Source: Woeseiaceae bacterium (GTDB taxonomy: Bacteria > Pseudomonadota > Gammaproteobacteria > Steroidobacterales > Woeseiaceae). From it: a DNA stretch of 50,519 nt. A model generated the notes under the pieces. That model made no database searches and had not been told where the DNA came from. It saw only the letters and a program-made list of their open reading frames with translations. The stretch is taken from the NCBI GenBank assembly GCA_021773135.1, contig JAJFKP010000017.1, positions 1 to 50,519 of the forward strand, read 5' to 3'. Below are positions 1-7,931 of the stretch, piece by piece. Position 1 is the first letter of the stretch. Each line of letters starts with the position of its first letter. Position numbers and translations under genes: made by a program.

Positions 1-794
1 GTACACCTGGAAGCCAGGCAACCGTCGGTTCCCGGTACAGCTTCACGCCGACAGCAACAGATTCCGACGGCGACACGCTCACGTTTTCGGTTCAAAACAG
101 ACCCCTCTGGCTGGCTTTGAATTCCAGCACCGGCGAACTGATGGGAACGCCGCAGGCCGGTGATGTCGGCAATCATGGACAAATCATGCTGTCGGTCAGC
201 GACGGCGTTGCCAGCGCGAGTCTGGCGGCATTCGATATTGACGTAACCGCCGCCAACTCCGCACCCCAGATCAGCGGTACACCTGCGACCCAGGTGTCAG
301 CCGGCGACTCATATGCATTTACCCCAACAGCATCTGACGCCGATGGCGACACCCTCGTATTTTCCATTCAGAACGCTCCTGCGTGGGCCAGTTTCGATGA
401 AAATACGGGCATGCTGTCGGGTAACACAGCAGCTGCCAATGTCGGAACCTACAGCAATATCCAGATCTCGGTATCGGATGGCGACTTGACGACATCGCTT
501 GCTGCGTTTGATATTCAGGTCAACTCGGTGGCTCTCGGTAGTGCCACACTGACATGGACACCGCCAACGCAGAATACGGACGGCAGCCCGTTGAATGATC
601 TCGACGGTTACGTTATCTATTACGGCACGGCAGCAAATGCGATGAACAACCCGGTCCCTGTGAACAATCCTGGGCTCAGTTCCTTCGTCGTCGACAACCT
701 GGCTCCGGCCACCTACTACTTCTCTATAAGCTCGGTAAATTCACAGGGCGTGGAAAGCACTCTGTCGAATACCGCGACGAAAACCATCAACTAA
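1..794 (+). CDS. C-terminal part of a secreted Ig-like repeat / fibronectin III protein (5' truncated)
   Basis: The reading frame is open from the first bases of the window (frame beginning at base 3), so the gene starts upstream. Two repeats of roughly 90 residues share the signatures Y-x-F-T-P-T-A-x-D-x-D-G-D-T-L, a P-x-W-(A/L) turn, and S-V-S-D-G ... S-L-A-A-F-D-I, typical of the bacterial putative-Ig (He_PIG, cadherin-like) fold. The last ~85 residues look like a fibronectin type III domain (TLTWTPP start, LDGYVIYYG, TYYFSISSVNSQGVES). Such proteins are usually exported or surface-bound adhesive or matrix proteins. The N-terminus, signal peptide and any catalytic module lie outside the window, so the function cannot be stated. 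No sorting signal is visible at the C-terminus. Confidence 0.85.
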   Translation, partial: TPGSQATVGSRYSFTPTATDSDGDTLTFSVQNRPLWLALNSSTGELMGTPQAGDVGNHGQIMLSVSDGVASASLAAFDIDVTAANSAPQISGTPATQVSAGDSYAFTPTASDADGDTLVFSIQNAPAWASFDENTGMLSGNTAAANVGTYSNIQISVSDGDLTTSLAAFDIQVNSVALGSATLTWTPPTQNTDGSPLNDLDGYVIYYGTAANAMNNPVPVNNPGLSSFVVDNLAPATYYFSISSVNSQGVESTLSNTATKTIN

Positions 795-1104
795 TGATCG
801 CCTTTTAGCCCGACAGTTTGTGATCTTATGTTTACGCGATCAATGTGTTTGTAAAACGTGTTTACGCAATCGACAAATAGTTTTTTTGTTACCTTTTTTT
901 CGTGAAAATTATGTAGAACCAAAGCATATTGATTTCACTGAGGTTTCGTAATGAAGAAAAAATAGTTTTTTTATTTCACTCCGCATTGTTGACAGCGCTT
1001 TTTCGTTTGTGAAAGTCTCCGTCAACCGACGACTAAGGGCACACCTTTCGTGAGAAAGGGTCGCAAAGCTACCGGTCTAGTTAACAGACAGCGGAGTTAC
1101 CGAA
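795..1104. other. AT-rich intergenic spacer with T-tracts
   Basis: About 310 bases without a convincing gene, markedly more AT-rich than the flanking genes and containing several runs of 6-7 T. I see no clean stem-loop terminator after the upstream gene. A TTGACA hexamer at 989-994 could be a -35 box, but no good -10 box follows at the usual distance. The next gene has a good Shine-Dalgarno (GCGGAG just upstream of the ATG at 1105). A pair of 12-bp direct repeats is described separately. Confidence 0.5.
830..871. repeat. Two 12-bp direct repeats, 30 bp apart
   Basis: GTTTACGCGATC at 830-841 and GTTTACGCAATC at 860-871 differ at one base and start exactly 30 bp apart, close to three helical turns. 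They lie in the AT-rich spacer upstream of the membrane-protein/vWA operon. The arrangement would suit a regulator bound twice on the same DNA face, but no binding protein can be named. Confidence 0.35.
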
Positions 1105-2520
1105 ATGGAATTTCTATTAAACATCACACCCTCGCCTGTTCTATCTGCAGTTCTGTGGATCGTACTGGTTATCACAGCACTTTATTTTGCGCGGCCGACA
1201 GCACACCAGCTACTCCTGTCGCTTGGCGATTCCTTGCACAGAGTATTTCGAACCGGCTCCGTGTCCATCACCGGCGCCGAGAAGGGCCTTGCCGCAAGAA
1301 ACCGCGAGGTTTTGCTGGCAGCCGGCCGCGAAGCCAAGGAAAGAATTGTCGAACGGGAATTCGATCGCATAAACGAAACGGTGCGCAAGGATCTTGCTAA
1401 CTTTTCCGCCTTGCATCGAAATTTAAGCGAATCGATTAGCCGAATTGAGGACGACCATCAAAGCGCCGTTGACGTGCCGCCTGATCCGCCCGGCTGGGTC
1501 AATGCGGTTGAGGCCGTGGCGGCGATTGACTCAAAGGATAATCGTGTCGGTGTCGGCAATGTGCTGGCCGATATTCACAAGTCATTGGTGAAAGATCACA
1601 AGGAAGCAATGTCCGCTTACAGTGAGGCAAGCGGCAAGCGCCACGCCACCTTGAGAAAGATGCGCCCGGAATGGCGGCTTATTCAGCAGACGCTTGGAAA
1701 AATCGGCAAGAACGTAGACAGCCTGCTCGGCCGATCGGTCACTATCGACCGCCATATGCAGGAGTACGAAAGCATTGTTCAGGGAGAAGACCGGGCGGTA
1801 TCGATTCTATCTTCCTCTTCACTGGTGTATTTCTTTGTCTCAGCGCTGGTCATGGCCGTGGCGGTCGGTGGCGCAACCATCAATTTCTCGTTAATCGCAC
1901 GGCCCATGGCGGAAATGGTCGGCGGGACCAGTCTTATTGGTGAGTTCCGTACTGCCGATATCGCGGCACTGGTGATCATTCTCGTGGAAATCTCCATGGG
2001 CCTGTTCCTGATGGAATCGCTGCGAATTACACGGCTGTTCCCCGTAATCGGAGCACTTCCTGACAATACGCGCGTGCGCATGATCTGGATCACATTCACC
2101 ATCCTGTTCCTGCTTGCCAGTGTCGAGGCCGGCCTGGCCTACATGCGCGAGGTTCTGCTGCATGACGAACTGGCGACCAGCGCGCTGCTGAGAGGCAGTC
2201 TGGATGTTGCTGCAACCAGCGAGTACATGTGGATTACAACGGCCGCGCAGATGGGAATGGGGTTCATTCTGCCATTCGCACTGACCTTTGTCGCAATTCC
2301 GCTGGAGACGTTTGTACATTCCCTGCGCACCGTCGTAGGGCTCGCAGCGATTGGCCTGCTCCGACTCCTGTCTCTCTTGTTCAGGCTACTTGGCAACGGT
2401 GCCAGGCATCTCGGCAGATTGCTGACGCACATATATGACCTGCCATTGTTTATCCCGTTGTGGTGGGCGGCACGCGACGTCGCCACAAATGAGAATGACC
2501 TCACGGAGGCGCGGCTATGA
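1105..2520 (+). CDS. Multi-pass membrane protein with a large coiled-coil region, unknown function
   Basis: The 471-residue protein has a hydrophobic segment near residues 8-28. A long charged, helix-rich stretch (about 30-230) follows, with many Glu/Arg/Lys heptad-like patterns. Then come four or five further hydrophobic segments (about 235-262, 283-305, 324-347, 372-402 and 408-428). I do not recognise a named family. The ATG at 1105 is preceded by GCGGAG at a good distance. The stop codon overlaps the start of the next gene (ATGA), so the two are translationally coupled and probably work together. The partner is a von Willebrand A lipoprotein, which suggests an envelope complex in which this protein is the membrane platform. 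That role is inference. Confidence 0.75.
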   Translation: MEFLLNITPSPVLSAVLWIVLVITALYFARPTAHQLLLSLGDSLHRVFRTGSVSITGAEKGLAARNREVLLAAGREAKERIVEREFDRINETVRKDLANFSALHRNLSESISRIEDDHQSAVDVPPDPPGWVNAVEAVAAIDSKDNRVGVGNVLADIHKSLVKDHKEAMSAYSEASGKRHATLRKMRPEWRLIQQTLGKIGKNVDSLLGRSVTIDRHMQEYESIVQGEDRAVSILSSSSLVYFFVSALVMAVAVGGATINFSLIARPMAEMVGGTSLIGEFRTADIAALVIILVEISMGLFLMESLRITRLFPVIGALPDNTRVRMIWITFTILFLLASVEAGLAYMREVLLHDELATSALLRGSLDVAATSEYMWITTAAQMGMGFILPFALTFVAIPLETFVHSLRTVVGLAAIGLLRLLSLLFRLLGNGARHLGRLLTHIYDLPLFIPLWWAARDVATNENDLTEARL

Positions 2521-3161
2521 CAATCACATACAGAGTTACGATTATTCTCATTGGCCTGGTACTCGCCAGCTGCGCTCCCTCACGCACCAACAGCTCCGGG
2601 GTCTATATGCTCGTGGACACGTCGGGCACCTATCGCGAGGAAATACAGAAAGCCCAGCAGATCATTCGCTATACGCTGTCCCGCCTGGATTCAACCGATA
2701 CTTTCGCTGTTGCCAGAGTGGACACCGGCAGCTTCAGTGAAAGAGACATTGTGGCGAAAATGACATTCGATGACCGGCCCAGCACGGCGAACCGGCAGAA
2801 ACGCCAGTTCGCCGAACAGGTCGAGACGTTTGTATCGGGAGCACAATCGTCGGCCTACACTGACATCACCGGCGGCTTGCTACAGGCTGTCGAATATCTC
2901 AATGAGAAAGAGCCCGCCAGCAAGACTGTGCTTATCTTCTCGGATCTGAAGGAAGATCTGCAGGACGGCTATATTCGGGATATCGAGTTTGACCTGGACG
3001 GATTCGACGTTATCGCTCTGAATGTAACCAAGCTGCGATCAGACAACGTCGATCCCCGGGAATACCTGTCGCGACTGTCCGAGTGGCAGCACAAAGTAGA
3101 ATCATCCGGGGGAAACTGGCGGGTGATCAATGACCTCGATGGCCTTGATGGGCTTTTGTAA
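2517..3161 (+). CDS. von Willebrand factor A-like lipoprotein
   Basis: The 214-residue protein starts with a short signal sequence ending in a lipobox (LVLASC, Cys at about residue 19), so it should be a lipid-anchored envelope protein. The rest resembles a vWA domain. A MIDAS-like D-T-S-G-T occurs near residue 33, a Thr in the T-D-I-T-G-G segment is in the position of the second MIDAS motif, and a beta-strand plus Asp (VLIFSDLKED) is in the position of the third. Its ATG overlaps the stop of the membrane-protein gene by four bases. vWA domains usually mediate metal-dependent protein-protein contact. The partner here is probably the upstream membrane protein. The family assignment rests on motifs only. 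Confidence 0.7.
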   Translation: MTITYRVTIILIGLVLASCAPSRTNSSGVYMLVDTSGTYREEIQKAQQIIRYTLSRLDSTDTFAVARVDTGSFSERDIVAKMTFDDRPSTANRQKRQFAEQVETFVSGAQSSAYTDITGGLLQAVEYLNEKEPASKTVLIFSDLKEDLQDGYIRDIEFDLDGFDVIALNVTKLRSDNVDPREYLSRLSEWQHKVESSGGNWRVINDLDGLDGLL

Positions 3162-3193
3162 ACGCTGGCAGCTCGCCTGCGAAAACGCGTTCG

Positions 3194-3934
3194 TTAGTGC
3201 GCATAGAAATAGCGCAGTAGGTCATCCAGCAGAGGCTGCCAGTTTTTCCAGTTATGGCCTTGCCGAACTTCGATGTACTGCAGGTTGTACCCCTTGTCAC
3301 TAAGCAGTCTGTGAAATTTTCTGTTCGCTGCAGTGTTGTCGTTGGGTTTGCCGGTGCTTAAAAATACTTTGAGAGGCAGCAGCGGCGCTTCATCGAATGC
3401 GGGTAGTAGCTCCGGCAGGGGGTGATTGGCGGGTGACTGCATCGCCATTCCGGAAAACGCCTCGGATCCATACAAGCCGAAGCAGGCGGCATTGGTTGCA
3501 CCAAACGACAGTCCCATGACCGTTCTGCCGTCTCGATTCGTCGCAACCGGATAATCCGATTCTATTTTTGGTAACAGTTCGTCTACATAGAACTTCAGGT
3601 AGTCACGATTACACAGAAACTGAGCGTTGCGCCGATTCACCTGCAGATTATCGGGGTCGCGTGCATCAACGAATACGACCACCAGCGGTTCGATTTCTGC
3701 GTTCGCGATCATGCTGTTCAGAACTTCGTGCATGCGACCGCGAGACAGGTAGTTCTGTCCGTCGGTCACGTAGAGCACTGGCAGGCTTTGCTGCTCCCCA
3801 AACCCTTCGGGCAGGTAGACACGATACTGCAGGTCATATCCAAGAACCCGGCTGGAGATCCGAATATCTTCTGACACCGTACCGTCAGCGACGGCAGCAC
3901 CGGCAAGCAACATCAGCAGCGCAAATCTAAGCAT
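3194..3934 (-). CDS. Secreted esterase (enterochelin esterase / esterase D-like alpha/beta hydrolase)
   Basis: Belongs to the PF00756-type esterases. It has a beta-strand with YVTDGQNYL, the nucleophile elbow G-L-S-F-G, and a C-terminal catalytic His in G-H-N-W-K-N-W. The frame extends upstream to a TTG at 4000, but the ATG at 3934 begins an evident signal peptide (MLRFALLMLLAGAAVADG), so I choose it, giving 246 residues and a periplasmic or secreted enzyme. Substrate is unknown; family members cleave esters of siderophores, feruloyl sugars or S-formylglutathione. It is last in a run of minus-strand genes after the phosphatase and kinase. Confidence 0.8.
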   Translation of the reverse strand: MLRFALLMLLAGAAVADGTVSEDIRISSRVLGYDLQYRVYLPEGFGEQQSLPVLYVTDGQNYLSRGRMHEVLNSMIANAEIEPLVVVFVDARDPDNLQVNRRNAQFLCNRDYLKFYVDELLPKIESDYPVATNRDGRTVMGLSFGATNAACFGLYGSEAFSGMAMQSPANHPLPELLPAFDEAPLLPLKVFLSTGKPNDNTAANRKFHRLLSDKGYNLQYIEVRQGHNWKNWQPLLDDLLRYFYAH

Positions 3935-3996
3935 GCACACTTTGAACTGACTGCTGCGGTTTTGTTCCACGAGAACAAGCCAGCGAAAACAGCCGT

Positions 3997-5067
3997 TCAA
4001 TCGACAGCAATTACGGTGCCATCGTCATGATGCACTTCCCATTCGGGATATCGAAGTGCCGCCAATTTGCCGTGATATCGATCATGCCCTGGTTCGCGGC
4101 GGCGCTCAGCGTGACGTTGACCGACGCTATAATCGACGCAGTAGACGTTCTTGCGGCGACCCATCCACGCGTGACTCGAAATGCCCTCGAACACATCCCT
4201 GCCAAAAACACCCGAAATGCGTTCGGCTGCATCATCAAAGCGACGCCAGAAGTGCCCGATGATGACGGGCACATCATCATCGTAAGAATCCCACCATCTG
4301 GTCCTGTAGATCATGCGCCACTGGCCCATTGCAAAAAACGGTTGATCGGCCGCATGTACAGCACCAGAAGAGAGCACCCGAATCGGGTTGCTCATCTGGC
4401 CAATAACTTCCGCCTCTGCATGCGCTGGAAGTAACTCTGCGACCCAGTCGGGATCTTGCAGCGAAACAGCATAGAAGTTCCGCTCCTGCTCAACCATGTG
4501 AGCGAGCTCTGCAGAATTTCTCTGCCTGGCAACCTCCGCTTCATACTGTTCATACAGCGCCGTAACCGGCGCGTGTTGCCCGACATCACTGCGCAGCCGG
4601 GCAACCGATGGCCCGTGCCAGCACGCGTGCACGAGTCTTAGTGAGCCGTGCTCCAGGACCAGTGGCAGGGAGGCGAAGAATCGCCGATAGTCGTCAACTC
4701 TGCCCGGCGCAACCGGTGCGGAATGAAACTCGCCGGCTTTCTCAACCGGATTCGGCTGAATGAACCAGCCGTTTCCAGGAAGCGGCTTGTTGAGCAGTAT
4801 ATTGAGTTCATGGTTGCCCATTAGGCAGTACGCTTTGTCCTCCCGGACCAGAGCCATGACTTTGTCGACAACCGCCGGGCTGTCAGGCCCCCTGTCAACG
4901 AGATCGCCCAAGAAGACCAGTCTGCGACCATCGTCTGTCGCGCCCTCCCGGTCATAGCCCAGCTGCACCAGCAGTTTTTCGAGAGCGTCGTACTCGCCGT
5001 GGACGTCCCCGATGATATCGAGGGGACAATCAGGAATTCGCGCAATAAGTGGTGAGGTTGTAGTCAC
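3997..5067 (-). CDS. Calcineurin-like metallophosphoesterase (PPP / PrpE / Pnkp-phosphatase type)
   Basis: The 356-residue protein has all metal-binding motifs of the PPP-type phosphoesterases near the N-terminus: G-D-V-H-G-E-Y, G-D-L-V-D-R-G-P-D-S and G-N-H-E, plus a later His in H-A-C-W-H-G. The layout resembles bacterial serine/threonine or diadenosine-tetraphosphate phosphatases and the phosphatase module of bacterial Pnkp RNA-repair proteins. The start codon is GTG at 5067 and overlaps the TAG stop of the upstream kinase by one base, so the two are translationally coupled. The ~130-residue C-terminal extension has a conserved-looking WWDSYDDDVPVIIGHFWRR segment. Substrate is unknown. Confidence 0.85.
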   Translation of the reverse strand: MTTTSPLIARIPDCPLDIIGDVHGEYDALEKLLVQLGYDREGATDDGRRLVFLGDLVDRGPDSPAVVDKVMALVREDKAYCLMGNHELNILLNKPLPGNGWFIQPNPVEKAGEFHSAPVAPGRVDDYRRFFASLPLVLEHGSLRLVHACWHGPSVARLRSDVGQHAPVTALYEQYEAEVARQRNSAELAHMVEQERNFYAVSLQDPDWVAELLPAHAEAEVIGQMSNPIRVLSSGAVHAADQPFFAMGQWRMIYRTRWWDSYDDDVPVIIGHFWRRFDDAAERISGVFGRDVFEGISSHAWMGRRKNVYCVDYSVGQRHAERRREPGHDRYHGKLAALRYPEWEVHHDDGTVIAVD

Positions 5068-5636
5068 TACTCGCGGATGGCGCCGTTATTCCCCGCAAGC
5101 GCGCCGATGCTCTCTATCAGGTGCACGAGGTCGGCGACTGCCTCCGCAACTGTGCCGTTGTTCGGGCAGTCAATGACACAGCGATTGTAATCTTCAAACT
5201 CTTTTGTGAACGCATTGTGAAGCGGCAACGGATCGTCGAGCAAATGCCCGATACGTTTCTTTTTACCCAGGCGTTTAATGATCACCTCTTCACGTGCCTG
5301 CACCCAGATCACTATGAAGCCACCGGCAATTTTCCTGGCCTGATCATAGAGGACATGGCGAATCTCACGTTTATGCAGCGTTTCGTCGACCACGATATGC
5401 GGGTGCTTCCCGATCAGATCCTCCAGATCGACGAATACCTTTCGAAACAGCTCGCGCCGAATGTCATCACTAAAAGGAATGCCCTCGCTGATGTTTCGTT
5501 CGAAGTCCGGGTCCCGGCGAAAGACAACTTTCTTAACCTCATCTACATCGTAATAGGGAAAAGTGAAGTGCTTGGCCAGTCCACGTGCGATCGTCGATTT
5601 ACCGGCACCGATAGTGCCGCCCACGAAAATGATCAT
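5067..5636 (-). CDS. P-loop kinase-like ATPase (AAA_33 / nucleoside-polynucleotide kinase-like)
   Basis: A Walker A motif G-G-T-I-G-A-G-K-S-T lies six residues from the proposed start, followed by a D-V-D-E segment and a Walker-B-like I-V-V-D-E-T strand. This is the pattern of small kinases of the AAA_33/zeta-toxin/polynucleotide-kinase group. The open frame runs back to 5738 into the glycosylase gene. The ATG at 5636 has a weak GGGA upstream and places the P-loop at the usual N-terminal position, giving 189 residues. Its stop overlaps the GTG start of the metallophosphoesterase. The phosphate acceptor is unknown. Confidence 0.75.
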   Translation of the reverse strand: MIIFVGGTIGAGKSTIARGLAKHFTFPYYDVDEVKKVVFRRDPDFERNISEGIPFSDDIRRELFRKVFVDLEDLIGKHPHIVVDETLHKREIRHVLYDQARKIAGGFIVIWVQAREEVIIKRLGKKKRIGHLLDDPLPLHNAFTKEFEDYNRCVIDCPNNGTVAEAVADLVHLIESIGALAGNNGAIRE

Positions 5637-5661
5637 ACAGTTTCCCGAAAATGGCGGTGCT

Positions 5662-6252
5662 TCAGGAAAACCTATCATCGAGTGTCGCAACAAATCGATA
5701 CGGACAATCCGCATCCTCCTGCGCATAATCGACGCCAATTCTCGGCCCAGCCGTTATAGCGGCGGCATCGAGCTCGATGCCGCAATCTTCGATCCAGACC
5801 TGCCTGCCCTGCAAACTGACGCCGGTCAGACCCGTGGTGATGCCCATCGCCTTTGCCAAAGACCCTGGACCTCCCAGCAACCTGGCATCAACCTCCGGTC
5901 GCTGTCTGCGCGCAATCATGATCTTCTCACCAATGCGTGGCTGACCTGCCCGGATCAGGACCGCATGCGGCGTGCCGCTGACACTGGTTACCACGTTAAA
6001 CAGATGGTGAATGCCATAGCACAAGTACACATAAGCGACACCGCCCGTGCTGAACATCGGTTCGGTACGCTTCGTCCGTCGACCTCCGAAGGCGTGACTG
6101 GCCTTGTCAGTGACGCCCGCATAGGCTTCCGTCTCAGTGATGACAACCTTGGTGAGACTGGCGTCGATGCGCGTGCACAGCACCTTGCCCAGGAGTTCGC
6201 GCGCGATTTCAATTACGTCATCGCGAATATAGAAATCTTGAGACAGCTTCAT
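5662..6252 (-). CDS. mpg: DNA-3-methyladenine glycosylase (AAG/MPG family)
   Basis: The 196-residue protein is a typical-length bacterial AAG/MPG-fold glycosylase that removes alkylated purines in base-excision repair. Diagnostic motifs are E-T-E-A-Y (catalytic Glu region), A-S-H-A-F-G-G and Y-V-Y-L-C-Y-G-I-H, followed by A-V-L-I-R-A-G-x-P and L-L-G-G-P-G-S-L-A-K-A-M-G. The ATG at 6252 fits the family N-terminus (L-x-x-D-F-Y). It lies 25 bases upstream of the kinase gene on the same strand, so the repair enzyme, kinase and phosphatase probably share a transcript. Confidence 0.93.
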   Translation of the reverse strand: MKLSQDFYIRDDVIEIARELLGKVLCTRIDASLTKVVITETEAYAGVTDKASHAFGGRRTKRTEPMFSTGGVAYVYLCYGIHHLFNVVTSVSGTPHAVLIRAGQPRIGEKIMIARRQRPEVDARLLGGPGSLAKAMGITTGLTGVSLQGRQVWIEDCGIELDAAAITAGPRIGVDYAQEDADCPYRFVATLDDRFS

Positions 6253-6317
6253 ATTGAAATGTTGCTCGGGTCTTGGTCACTGCCGCGCGGTCATCGATAC
6301 GGGATGACCGCAGGTAA

Positions 6318-7913
6318 TCAGCGAGACCGCAATACCTTGCCAGGCCGCTCGCCGGTCATTTGACTATTGGACAGTACGGCAACACCAGACACGAAAACGT
6401 AGTGTGCTCCCTCGGCATACTGGTGCGGATCTTCAAAAGTTGCTTTGTCGATAACAGTTGCCGGATCTATCACAGCGATATCGGCGATCGCGCCCGCGAC
6501 GATTCTGCCGCGATCACTCAGCCCGATTCTATCGGCCGGCAACATCGTCATCTTGTGAATAGCGGTATGCAGCGGCATTACCTGTTGCTCTCTGACGTAG
6601 TAGCCGAGCACGCGTGCGAATGTCCCGTAGTTCCTGGGATGCGGTACGCGCTCCGACGGCCCTTCGATACCGCCGTCTGAGGCAGGCATGGTCGCAGGAT
6701 GACGCATTATGTTTCTTACGTCTTCGGAATTAATTGCATGAAATACCGCGCTGCAATTGCCGTCTTCCACAAGTTCCATCAGGAGTTCGGCGGCGTTCTC
6801 TTTGGAGACCTCGCGCTCCTCTTGTCGCAACAATTCTGACAGATTGAGCCCATTGATTGTGTTGTCGTGGGGGCAGCTGGCCAGCACCACGTTCGCCGGA
6901 TCATTGCCGCCTCTGTCAACCTCGATACGGTAGACAATGTCAGCCTGAATTCGTTGTCTTTGTTCAGGATCGGCAAGCCGCTGTAAAAGCGCCTCGCGAC
7001 CACCATCGAGACTCCAACCCGGAAACAGGATCGTCAGACTCGTTGATGAAGCAGTGTAGGGGTACTGATCGATAGAAACATCAACACCGCGGGCGAGGGC
7101 CTCGTCAACGAGTCGCAGCGTCTCTGTCGAACTCCCCCACATTGGCGCACCGACAATCTTATGGTGTGTCAGCTGCGTAGGGAGTCCGCCCTCTTCACCG
7201 ATGCGAATGGTCTCTTCAACGCTCTTCAAAACGTCGAGGCCTTCTTCTCGCATGTGGCTGATGTAAATGCCGTCGTATGCAGCGGCTACTTTGGCCAGCT
7301 CGATGACTTCTTCCGTTGTCGCAAAACGACCCGGCAGGTAAATCAGGCCCGACGACAGACCAAAGGCGCCCTGCTCCATGGCGGTGCGTACTTCGCCACG
7401 CATCAGCTCGAGCTCTTCGTCAGTCGGCGCTCGATCGTCGTCGCCGATAATCAGGCGCCTGATCGAACCGTGACCTGCAAAGGTCGCAAAATTGACAGAC
7501 GCCGGATTTCGCTCGATGGCGTCCAGCGTGCCTGAAATCGGCAGGGGCGAGCTTCCGTCCGGCCCACCGACGACCGTAGTGACGCCCTGCCGAATAAGAT
7601 TCTCCGCATCGGGCCAACGGAAGATGCCATCTTCAGGATCGCTGCGAACTGCATGACTATGAATGTCCACAAAGCCCGGCACGACGGCGAGATTACTCAC
7701 GTCGATACGGGTTGCTGCAGACCGACCGGCAAGGTCGCCGATGGCGACAATCCGGTCTCCCCGGATGCCAACGTCCGCAAATTTGGGTTCTGTATTCTCG
7801 CCGGAGTAGACCGATCCGGACTCAAGGATGATATCCAGTGGTTCCTCCGGTTCACTCGCTCGATCGCAGCCGGCAAATATCAGGAGTACCAGGGAATAAC
7901 AGAACAGTCTCAT
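6318..7913 (-). CDS. N-acyl-D-amino-acid deacylase-like amidohydrolase, lipoprotein
   Basis: Amidohydrolase-superfamily enzyme of about 531 residues. It has the metal-binding H-x-H (G-F-V-D-I-H-S-H-A), later His residues in Y-I-S-H-M-R-E-E-G and L-T-H-H-K-I, and an S-D-G segment near the C-terminal third. This order matches the D-aminoacylase/N-acyl-D-amino-acid deacylase group. The N-terminus MRLFCYSLVLLIFAGC is a lipoprotein signal, so it acts in the envelope. The frame allows a GTG at 7925, but GGAG precedes the ATG at 7913 by a better distance. The transporter gene ends 18 bases upstream, so uptake and hydrolysis are probably coupled. Exact substrate is unknown. Confidence 0.85.
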   Translation of the reverse strand: MRLFCYSLVLLIFAGCDRASEPEEPLDIILESGSVYSGENTEPKFADVGIRGDRIVAIGDLAGRSAATRIDVSNLAVVPGFVDIHSHAVRSDPEDGIFRWPDAENLIRQGVTTVVGGPDGSSPLPISGTLDAIERNPASVNFATFAGHGSIRRLIIGDDDRAPTDEELELMRGEVRTAMEQGAFGLSSGLIYLPGRFATTEEVIELAKVAAAYDGIYISHMREEGLDVLKSVEETIRIGEEGGLPTQLTHHKIVGAPMWGSSTETLRLVDEALARGVDVSIDQYPYTASSTSLTILFPGWSLDGGREALLQRLADPEQRQRIQADIVYRIEVDRGGNDPANVVLASCPHDNTINGLNLSELLRQEEREVSKENAAELLMELVEDGNCSAVFHAINSEDVRNIMRHPATMPASDGGIEGPSERVPHPRNYGTFARVLGYYVREQQVMPLHTAIHKMTMLPADRIGLSDRGRIVAGAIADIAVIDPATVIDKATFEDPHQYAEGAHYVFVSGVAVLSNSQMTGERPGKVLRSR

Positions 7914-7931
7914 CTTCGCATTCACTCCAAA

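Noticed and set aside
989-1017. Sigma-70 promoter upstream of the membrane/vWA operon
   Set aside because: A TTGACA hexamer is present but the hexamer 17-18 bases later does not resemble TATAAT.
3935-4000. Longer start (TTG at 4000) for the esterase
   Set aside because: It would put 22 basic residues before an evident signal peptide, so the internal ATG at 3934 is more likely.
5563-6363. Plus-strand 266-codon frame across the kinase and glycosylase genes
   Set aside because: It runs antisense to two genes with clear motifs and shows no recognisable protein pattern, so it is a shadow frame.
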